Source of the DNA: Candidatus Epulonipiscium viviparus | Lineage (GTDB): Bacteria; Bacillota; Clostridia; Lachnospirales; Cellulosilyticaceae | Reading direction: 5' to 3' | DNA length: 64,000 nt | Assembly: GCF_030708075.1 (NCBI RefSeq) | Contig: NZ_CP117982.1 | Coordinates: forward strand, 1,825,513 to 1,889,512 | Part shown: positions 35,925 through 43,617 of the stretch, piece by piece | Layout: every line of letters begins with the position of its first letter | How positions within the stretch are numbered: the first letter of the stretch is position 1 | Made by a program: the position numbers and the translations under genes | Notes under the pieces: generated by a model | Databases searched by the model: none | Told to the model about the DNA's origin: nothing | What the model saw: the letters and a program-made list of their open reading frames with translations, nothing else

Positions 35925-36980
35925 TTAGACAAAACTGTGCGCTGCGTTAACCATAGCCTGAATATTAGCCAAAGGAATGTTGGGTGCAAGATCGCAACCT
36001 GGCATCAACAAAAATCCTCCGCTTCGTCCAGCAACTTTGGCGCGCCCGAGGCAATGCTCAAACACTTCGTCGGCAGTTTTAATTTGTAACACATCATAAG
36101 GATTCATGTCTCCACAAATAGCGTAATTTCCTCTAGTTAACGGAAGCGCTTCTTCCAAATTGAGAGTATCCACAGAGAAAGCTGCGATTCCAGAATCCAA
36201 AAGAGGTTTGATTCGAGCCCTGGTATTGCCACAAATATGCAACAAATATTTAACGTTTAACTTATTCAATGCTGCAACCATTCCAGTAACAGAAGGCAGA
36301 GCATATTCCTCAAACATTCCAGGGCTAATCATGTCTCCAGAAGAAACAGGGTCCCCAACCATAATAACATCAGCGCCATATTCAACCAAGAGTTGGGCAA
36401 ATCTAGCAATCAATTGTGTTGAAAATTCTATAATTGCCACTGCGCTATCTTCGTCATCATATGCTTGCGTCAAGAAGTTTTGGACACCCACCATCATTCC
36501 AGCAACGGTGAATGGCCCCCAAGATACTCCAACAATAACTCGCTCGTCGCGGGGGTAGGGGGGGGGGGGGGGGTAATGTTTTTTGAGTAACGGAATCAAC
36601 TTCAAGCCAGCAACAAACTCATCATCCGCCAAAGCCTGATTAATAAGTTCATCTACTGAAAAATTTTTGATCTCATCCAAAGTTTTTAGCGGGGGTTTGC
36701 TAATCTCAAATGCTTCTCCAACTTTGTCATACTGGATTTCGCCTCCCATATATTTCAAAAAGAAATTCGATATATGAGCATTTGCGCATACATTATCAAC
36801 TGCAAATTCATCAAAAGCTTTTATAACATGAGAAGCTCCAAAATCTGCTGCATTGAGGAGATCCTTGTGCGAGATTTGATCGCGCTTGACAATCCAAGTG
36901 TATCCATCCAGAATTGCAACAGGCAATCGGGGTGTTTCCTCAAAATTCAGTGCCCCCAAAAAAATTTCCTTACCGGTCAT
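35925..36980 (-). CDS. UroD/MtaA-family protein with a C16 homopolymer inside the gene
   Basis: A 351-residue member of the uroporphyrinogen decarboxylase / MtaA methyltransferase superfamily. The zinc-binding arrangement of the methyltransferase branch is visible: LLHICGNTR (His and Cys) and LMPGCDLAPN (Cys near the C-terminus). VGVSWGPFTVAGMM and MVGDPVSSGDMISP also fit. Such proteins move methyl groups between a substrate and a corrinoid or coenzyme; no corrinoid protein is encoded nearby. Near residue 139, sixteen C encode YPPPPPYPRDE; any slip of one base breaks the frame. GGAGGGA precedes the ATG. It follows the giant gene in the same direction, 117 bases on. Confidence 0.83.
   Translation of the reverse strand: MTGKEIFLGALNFEETPRLPVAILDGYTWIVKRDQISHKDLLNAADFGASHVIKAFDEFAVDNVCANAHISNFFLKYMGGEIQYDKVGEAFEISKPPLKTLDEIKNFSVDELINQALADDEFVAGLKLIPLLKKHYPPPPPYPRDERVIVGVSWGPFTVAGMMVGVQNFLTQAYDDEDSAVAIIEFSTQLIARFAQLLVEYGADVIMVGDPVSSGDMISPGMFEEYALPSVTGMVAALNKLNVKYLLHICGNTRARIKPLLDSGIAAFSVDTLNLEEALPLTRGNYAICGDMNPYDVLQIKTADEVFEHCLGRAKVAGRSGGFLLMPGCDLAPNIPLANIQAMVNAAHSFV
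36558..36573. repeat. G16/C16 homopolymer in a coding region
   Basis: Sixteen consecutive G on the plus strand (C on the coding strand), with a second G5 at 36551-36555. With 16 the reading frame is intact. Such a run is highly unexpected in this AT-rich sequence. Confidence 0.95.
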
Positions 36981-37097
36981 ATCGTTCCCTCCTAATATTA
37001 TCTTGCATATATTATAGCTCGATTAGCACCCAAAACATTATAAATTTTAACTATAAACTTAAAATATTTACTGTACATGACCATAAAAATTAAAAAC

Positions 37098-37562
37098 TTA
37101 GCGCTTCGATGCCTGGCTAACTAGTTTAATAACCATCAAACATGCTACAACAGTTAACGCCTGAACAGTTAAAGTTTTGTAGAACTTGCGTTTGAGAGCA
37201 GATTTGTTAATAGGTTGTTTAATAACTTTGGCAATTTTGAGTTCGCCAGCCAAATCGGAGTCGATATGTTCGGCTCTGAATACTGAAATCGCAAGGTCAG
37301 CAGGGGGTTCGACAAAATCCAAAATGGCATTATCTTCCAGAAGGTGAGCGTCGACAAACTCTTCAAAAGCAGTTACATCAATGGCTCTGTCATCAAATTT
37401 ATCAGCATCATCAGAAGCATCATCATGATAAGCCGCGGTAGTTGCCGAAAATTTACCAGCATTATCAGAAGCATCATCATGATAAGCCGCGGTAGTTGCC
37501 GAAAATTCTTTAGCATTTTGGAAATCGGCATGAGGAAGCCACTGAGTATGCTGAAGATTCTC
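37098..37562 (-). CDS. C-terminal segment of the giant helicase-repeat protein, with membrane anchor
   Basis: Open frame without its own start that continues the giant gene. It begins in degenerate repeat sequence, reads SATTAAYHDDASDDADK twice, then leaves the repeat. A unique acidic segment follows (DDRAIDVTAFEEFVDAHLLE, then FRAEHIDSDLAGELKIAKV). The end is a basic stretch SALKRKFYKTL, a single hydrophobic helix LTVQALTVVACLMVIKLV and SQASKR. This is the layout of a C-terminal tail anchor. Upstream, 37563-37690 is so rich in indels that the frame cannot be followed. Confidence 0.6.
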   Translation of the reverse strand, partial: ENLQHTQWLPHADFQNAKEFSATTAAYHDDASDNAGKFSATTAAYHDDASDDADKFDDRAIDVTAFEEFVDAHLLEDNAILDFVEPPADLAISVFRAEHIDSDLAGELKIAKVIKQPINKSALKRKFYKTLTVQALTVVACLMVIKLVSQASKR

Positions 37563-37671
37563 TTAGCACATTATTGAGAACATCGTCATGAAGACCGCGT
37601 GTTGCCAAGGAAGGACTTTGTCGCATTATCGGAATCATAGTCATGACAAGCCGGGGTAGTGCCGAAGATTT

Positions 37672-40600
37672 TTAGGCATTATAGGAAGCATCTTCATGAG
37701 AAGTCGCGGTAGTTGCCGAAGATTTATTAGCATTATTGGAAGCATCGTCATGAGAAGCTGCTGTAGTTGTTGAAGATTTATTAGCATTATTGGAAGCATC
37801 GTCATGAGAAGCTGCTGTAGTTGTTGAAGATTTATTAGCATTATTGGAAGCATCGTCATGAGAAGCTGCTGTAGTTGTTGAAGATTTATTAGCATTATTG
37901 GAAGCATCGTCATGAGAAGCTGCTGTAGTTGTTGAAGATTTATTAGCATTATTGGAAGCATCGTCATGAGAAGCTGCTGTAGTTGTTGAAGATTTATTAG
38001 CATTATTGGAAGCATCGTCATGAGGAGCCGCGGTAGTTGCCGAAGTTTTCTTAGCATTATCAGAATCATCTTCATGAGAAGCCGCGGTAGTTGCGGTAGA
38101 TTTGTGTGCTTCAGCTAGAATGTCATCAATCTTAGAAACAGATTCATCATCATTATCAGAAAGAACATGAATTTCAGAGGTCGATTTAATTGCAGCTGGA
38201 GCAGTTTCATCAGCATTATCAGAAGCATCGTCATGAGGAGCCGCGGTAGTTGCCGAAGATTTCTTAGCATTATTGGAAGCATCTTCATGAGAAGCCGTGG
38301 TAGTTGCCGAAGATTTTTTAGTATTATCAGAAGCATCATCATGATAAGCCGCGGTAGTTGCCGAAGTTTTCTTAGCATTATCAGAATCATCTTCATGAGA
38401 AGCCGTGGTAGTTGCCGAAGATTTTTTAGTATTATCAGAAGCATCATCATGATAAGCCGCGGTAGTTGCCGAAGTTTTCTTAGCATTATCAGAATCATCT
38501 TCATGAGAAGCCGCTGTAGTTGCAGAAGATTTCTTAGCATTATCAGAATCATCAGCATGAGAAGCAACTGGAGTTGCCGAAGATTTCTCAGCATTATCAG
38601 AAGCATCATCATGAGAAGCAGCGGTAGTTGCCGAAGATTTATTAGCATTATTGGAAGCATCGTCATGAGAAGCTGCTGTAGTTGTTGAAGATTTATTAGC
38701 ATTATTGGAAGCATCTTCATGAGAAGGCGCGGTAGTTGCCGAAGATTTTTTAGCATTATCAGAAGCATCATCATGATAAGCCGCGGTAGTTGCCGTAGAT
38801 TTCTTAGCATTATTGGAAGCATCGTCATGAGAAGCCGCGGTAGTTGTTGAAGATTTCTTAGCATCATTGGAAGCATCGTCATGAGAAGCTGCTGTAGTTG
38901 TTGAAGATTTCTTAGCATCATTGGAAGCATCGTCATGAGAAGCTGCTGTAGTTGTTGAAGATTTCTTAGCATCATTGGAAGCATCGTCATGAGAAGCTGC
39001 TGTAGTTGTTGAAGATTTCTTAGCATCATTGGAAGCATCGTCATGAGAAGCTGCTGTAGTTGTTGAAGATTTCTTAGCATCATTGGAAGCATCGTCATGA
39101 GGAGCCGCGGTAGTTGCCGAAGTTTTCTTAGCATTATCAGAAGCGTCGTCATGAGAAGCCGCGGTAGTTGCGGAAGATTTCTTAGCATTATCAGAAGCAT
39201 CGTCATGAGAAGCTGCTGTAGTTGTTGAAGATTTATTAGCATTATTGGAAGCATCGTCATGAGAAGCTGCTGTAGTTGTTGAAGATTTATTAGCATTATT
39301 GGAAGCATCGTCATGAGAAGCTGCTGTAGTTGTTGAAGATTTATTAGCATTATTGGAAGCATCGTCATGAGAAGCTGCTGTAGTTGTTGAAGATTTATTA
39401 GCATTATTGGAAGCATCGTCATGAGAAGCTGCTGTAGTTGTTGAAGATTTATTAGCATTATTAGAAGCATCGTCATGAGAAGCCGTAGTAGTTGCCGAAG
39501 ATTTCTTAGCATTATAGGAAGCATCGTCATGAGAAGCTGCTGTAGTTGTTGAAGATTTATTAGCATTATTGGAAGCATCTTCATGAGAAGCTGTTGTAGT
39601 TGCCGAAGATTTCTTAGCATTATTGGAAGCATCTTCATGAGAAGCCGCTGTAGTTGTTGAAGATTTATTAGCATTATTGGAAGCATCGTCATGAGAAGCT
39701 GCTGTAGTTGTTGAAGATTTATTAGCATTATTGGAAGCATCGTCATGAGAAGCTGCTGTAGTTGTTGAAGATTTATTAGCATTATTGGAAGCATCGTCAT
39801 GAGAAGCTGCTGTAGTTGTTGAAGATTTATTAGCATTATTGGAAGCATCGTCATGAGGAGCCGCGGTAGTTGCCGAAGTTTTCTTAGCATTATCAGAAGC
39901 GTCGTCATGAGAAGCCGCGGTTGTTGCCGAAGATTTCTTAGCATTATTGGAAGCATCGTCATGAGAAGCCGCGGTAGTTGTTGAAGATTTATTAGCATTA
40001 TTGGAAGCATCGTCATGAGAAGCTGCTGTAGTTGTTGAAGATTTATTAGCATTATTGGAAGCATCGTCATGAGAAGCTGCTGTAGTTGTTGAAGATTTAT
40101 TAGCATTATTGGAAGCATCGTCATGAGAAGCTGCTGTAGTTGTTGAAGATTTATTAGCATTATTGGAAGCATCGTCATGAGAAGCTGCTGTAGTTGTTGA
40201 AGATTTATTAGCATTATTGGAAGCATCTTCATGAGAAGCTGTTGTAGTTGCCGAAGATTTCGTAGCATTATCAGAAGCATCTTCATGAGAAGCCGCTGTA
40301 GTTGTTGAAGATTTATTAGCATTATTGGAAGCATCGTCATGAGAAGCTGCTGTAGTTGTTGAAGATTTATTAGCATTATTGGAAGCATCGTCATGAGAAG
40401 CTGCTGTAGTTGTTGAAGATTTATTAGCATTATTGGAAGCATCGTCATGAGAAGCTGCTGTAGTTGTTGAAGATTTATTAGCATTATTAGAAGCATCGTC
40501 ATGAGAAGCCGCTGGTAGTTGTCGAAGATTTCTTAGCATTATTGGAAGCATCGTCATGAGAAGCTGCTGTAGTTGTTGAAGATTTCTTAGCATTATCAGA

Positions 40601-42336
40601 AGCATCAGCATGAGAAGCCACTGTAGTTGTTGAAGATTTATTAGCATTATTGGAAGCATCGTCATGAGAAGCTGCTGTAGTTGTTGAAGATTTATTAGCA
40701 TTATTGGAAGCATCGTCATGAGAAGCTGCTGTAGTTGTTGAAGATTTATTAGCATTATTGGAAGCATCGTCATGAGGAGCCGCGGTAGTTGCCGAAGTTT
40801 TCTTAGCATTATCAGAATCATCTTCATGAGAAGCCGCGGGAGTTGCCGAAGATTTCTTAGCATTATAAGAAGCATCGTCATGAGAAGCAGTAGTTGTTGA
40901 AGATTTATCCGCAGTATCAGAAGATCCATCAATGAGAAGCCGCGGGTAGTTGCCGAAGATTTCTTAGCATTATTAGAAGCATCGTCATGAGAAGCTGCTG
41001 TAGTTGTTGAAGATTTATTAGCATTATTGGAAGCATCGTCATGAGAAGCGGCGGTAGTTGCCGAAGATTTCTTAGCATTATAAGAAGCATCGTCATGAGA
41101 AGCGGCGGTAGTTGCCGAAGATGTCTTAGCATTATCAGAAGCATCATCATGATAAGCCGCGGTAGTTGCCGAAGATTTCATAGCATTATCAGAAGCATCA
41201 TCATGATAAGCCGCGGTAGTTGCCGTAGATTTCTTAGCATTATTAGAAGCATCATTAGCATGAGAAGCCGCGGTAGTTGCGGAAGATTTCTTAGCATTAT
41301 CAGAATCATCTTCATGAGAAGCCGCGGTAGTTGCGGTAGATTTGTGTGCTTCAGCTAGAATGTCATCAATCTTAGAAGCAGATTCATCATCATTATCAGA
41401 AAGAACATGAATTTCAGAGGTCAATTTAATTGCAGCTGGAGCAGTTTCATCAGCATTACCAGAAGCATCTTCATGAGAAGACGCGGTAGTTGCCGAAGAT
41501 TTATCAGCATTATCAGAAGCATCGTCATGAGAAGCTGCTGTAGTTGTTGAAGATTTATTAGCATTATTGGAAGCATCTTCATGAGAAGCCACTGGAGTTG
41601 CCGAAGATTTCTTAGCATTATCAGAATCATCGTCATGAGAAGCCACTGGAGTTGCCGAAGATTTCTTAGCATTATTGGAAGCATCGTCATGAGAAGCCGC
41701 TGTAGTTGTTGAAGATTTATCAGCATTATCAGAATCATCGTCATGAGAAGCCGTAGTTGTTGAAGATTCATCAGCATCATTGGAGGCATCATCAGCATGA
41801 GAAGCTGCTGTAGTTGTTGAAGATTTATTAGCATTATTGGAAGCATCGTCATGAGAAGCTGCTGTAGTTGTTGAAGATTTATTAGCATTATTGGAAGCAT
41901 CGTCATGAGGAGCCGCGGTAGTTGCCGAAGTTTTCTTAGCATTATCAGAATCATCGTCATGAGAAGCCGTAGTTGTTGGAGATTTATCAGCATTATCGGA
42001 AGCATCGTCATGAGAAGCTGTTGTAGTTGCCGAAGATTTCTTAGCATTATTGGAAGCATCGTCATGAGAAGCTGCTGTAGTTGTTGAAGATTTATTAGCA
42101 TTATTGGAAGCATCGTCATGAGAAGCTGCTGTAGTTGTTGAAGATTTATTAGCATTATTGGAAGCATCGTCATGAGGAGCCGCGGTAGTTGCCGAAGTTT
42201 TCTTAGCATTATCAGAATCATCTTCATGAGAAGCCGCGGTAGTTGCGGTAGATTTGTGTGCTTCAGCTAGAATGTCATCAATCTTAGAAACAGATTCATC
42301 ATCATTATCAGAAAGAACATGAATTTCAGAGGTCAA
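37672..42336 (-). CDS. Repeat-tail segment of the giant helicase-repeat protein
   Basis: A 1,554-codon open stretch in the same codon phase as the helicase segment (43618-45933), made almost entirely of the 18-residue Asp/Asn/Ser/Thr/Ala/His repeat. From about 40925 to 40515 it runs in a different frame (LINLQQLQQLLMTMLPIM type) between two compensating insertions, then returns. It has no ribosome site of its own and starts inside a repeat module, so it is a piece of a longer gene and not an independent one. The composition predicts an unfolded, strongly acidic chain. Confidence 0.6.
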   Translation of the reverse strand: MTSEIHVLSDNDDESVSKIDDILAEAHKSTATTAASHEDDSDNAKKTSATTAAPHDDASNNANKSSTTTAASHDDASNNANKSSTTTAASHDDASNNAKKSSATTTASHDDASDNADKSPTTTASHDDDSDNAKKTSATTAAPHDDASNNANKSSTTTAASHDDASNNANKSSTTTAASHADDASNDADESSTTTASHDDDSDNADKSSTTTAASHDDASNNAKKSSATPVASHDDDSDNAKKSSATPVASHEDASNNANKSSTTTAASHDDASDNADKSSATTASSHEDASGNADETAPAAIKLTSEIHVLSDNDDESASKIDDILAEAHKSTATTAASHEDDSDNAKKSSATTAASHANDASNNAKKSTATTAAYHDDASDNAMKSSATTAAYHDDASDNAKTSSATTAASHDDASYNAKKSSATTAASHDDASNNANKSSTTTAASHDDASNNAKKSSATTRGFSLMDLLILRINLQQLLLLMTMLLIMLRNLRQLPRLLMKMILIMLRKLRQLPRLLMTMLPIMLINLQQLQQLLMTMLPIMLINLQQLQQLLMTMLPIMLINLQQLQWLLMLMLLIMLRNLQQLQQLLMTMLPIMLRNLRQLPAASHDDASNNANKSSTTTAASHDDASNNANKSSTTTAASHDDASNNANKSSTTTAASHDDASNNANKSSTTTAASHEDASDNATKSSATTTASHEDASNNANKSSTTTAASHDDASNNANKSSTTTAASHDDASNNANKSSTTTAASHDDASNNANKSSTTTAASHDDASNNANKSSTTTAASHDDASNNAKKSSATTAASHDDASDNAKKTSATTAAPHDDASNNANKSSTTTAASHDDASNNANKSSTTTAASHDDASNNANKSSTTTAASHDDASNNANKSSTTTAASHEDASNNAKKSSATTTASHEDASNNANKSSTTTAASHDDASYNAKKSSATTTASHDDASNNANKSSTTTAASHDDASNNANKSSTTTAASHDDASNNANKSSTTTAASHDDASNNANKSSTTTAASHDDASNNANKSSTTTAASHDDASDNAKKSSATTAASHDDASDNAKKTSATTAAPHDDASNDAKKSSTTTAASHDDASNDAKKSSTTTAASHDDASNDAKKSSTTTAASHDDASNDAKKSSTTTAASHDDASNDAKKSSTTTAASHDDASNNAKKSTATTAAYHDDASDNAKKSSATTAPSHEDASNNANKSSTTTAASHDDASNNANKSSATTAASHDDASDNAEKSSATPVASHADDSDNAKKSSATTAASHEDDSDNAKKTSATTAAYHDDASDNTKKSSATTTASHEDDSDNAKKTSATTAAYHDDASDNTKKSSATTTASHEDASNNAKKSSATTAAPHDDASDNADETAPAAIKSTSEIHVLSDNDDESVSKIDDILAEAHKSTATTAASHEDDSDNAKKTSATTAAPHDDASNNANKSSTTTAASHDDASNNANKSSTTTAASHDDASNNANKSSTTTAASHDDASNNANKSSTTTAASHDDASNNANKSSTTTAASHDDASNNANKSSATTATSHEDASYNA

Positions 42337-42395
42337 TTTAATTGCAGCTGGAGCAGTTTCATCAGCATCATCGGAAGCATCATCAGCATGAGAAG

Positions 42396-43358
42396 CTACT
42401 GTAGTTGTTGAAGATTTATTAGCATTATTGGAAGCATCGTCATGAGAAGCTGCTGTAGTTGTTGAAGATTTATTAGCATTATTGGAAGCATCGTCATGAG
42501 AAGCTGCTGTAGTTGTTGAAGATTTATTAGCATTATTGGAAGCATCGTCATGAGAAGCTGCTGTAGTTGTTGAAGATTTATTAGCATTATTGGAAGCATC
42601 GTCATGAGAAGCTGCTGTAGTTGTTGAAGATTTATTAGCATTATTGGAAGCATCGTCATGAGAAGCTGCTGTAGTTGTTGAAGATTTATTAGCATTATTG
42701 GAAGCATCGTCATGAGAAGCTGCTGTAGTTGTTGAAGATTTATTAGCATTATTGGAAGCATCGTCATGAGAAGCTGCTGTAGTTGTTGAAGATTTATTAG
42801 CATTATTGGAAGCATCGTCATGAGAAAGCGGTAGTTGCCGAAGATTCTTAGCATTATCAGAAGCATCATCATGAGAAGCCTAGTTGCCGAAGATTTATTA
42901 GCATTATCAGATCTCATGAGAAGCTGTAGTTGTTGAAGATTTATTAGCATTATTGGAAGCATCGTCATGAGAAGCTGCTGTAGTTGCCGAAGATTTCTTA
43001 GCATTATTGGAAGCATCTTCATGAGAAGCCGTGATAGTTGTTGAAGATTTATCAGCATTATTAGAAGCATCGTCATGAGAAGCCGCGGTAGTTGCGAAGA
43101 TTTGTGTGCTTCAGCTAGAATGTCATCAATCTTAGAAACAGATTCATCATCATTATCAGAAAGAACATGAATTTCAGAGGTCAATTTAATTGCAGCTGGA
43201 GCAGTTTCATCAGCATCATCGGAGGCATCATCAGCATGAGAAGCTACTGAAGTTGTTGAAGATTTATCAGCATTATCAGAAGCATCAGCATGAGAAGCCA
43301 CTGGAGTTGTTGAAGATTCGTCAGCATCATTGGAGGCATCATCAGCATGAGAAGCCAC
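42396..43358 (-). CDS. Frame-disrupted repeat segment of the giant helicase-repeat protein
   Basis: An open stretch of 320 codons that begins in the Asp-rich frame (SHADDASNDADESSTTPVA, then SEIHVLSDNDDESVSKIDDI). After an indel near 43093 it crosses into the Leu/Met-rich alternative frame. Other indels lie at 42828-42910. It has no ribosome binding site and is not a separate gene; it is listed so that the stretch between the larger pieces is accounted for. Confidence 0.45.
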   Translation of the reverse strand: MASHADDASNDADESSTTPVASHADASDNADKSSTTSVASHADDASDDADETAPAAIKLTSEIHVLSDNDDESVSKIDDILAEAHKSSQLPRLLMTMLLIMLINLQQLSRLLMKMLPIMLRNLRQLQQLLMTMLPIMLINLQQLQLLMRSDNANKSSATRLLMMMLLIMLRIFGNYRFLMTMLPIMLINLQQLQQLLMTMLPIMLINLQQLQQLLMTMLPIMLINLQQLQQLLMTMLPIMLINLQQLQQLLMTMLPIMLINLQQLQQLLMTMLPIMLINLQQLQQLLMTMLPIMLINLQQLQQLLMTMLPIMLINLQQLQ

Positions 43359-43617
43359 TGTAGTTGTTGAAGATTCATCAGCATCATCGGAGCATCATCA
43401 TGAGAAGCTACTGGAGTTGTTGAAGATTCATCAGCATCATCGGAGGCATCATCAGCATGAGAAGCTACTGAAGTTGTTGAAGATTTATCAGCATTATCAG
43501 AAGCATCAGCATGAGAAGCCTGGAGTTGTTGAAGATTCGTCAGCATCATCGGAGGCATCATCAGCATGAGAAGCTACTGGAGTTGTTGAAGATTCATCAG
43601 CATCATTGGAGGCATCA

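Noticed and set aside
38115-40502. 795-codon minus-strand frame of Leu/Met/Gln-rich repeats
   Set aside because: Alternative frame of the 54-bp repeat; a unit divisible by three keeps other frames open. It has no start signal and joins no recognisable domain.
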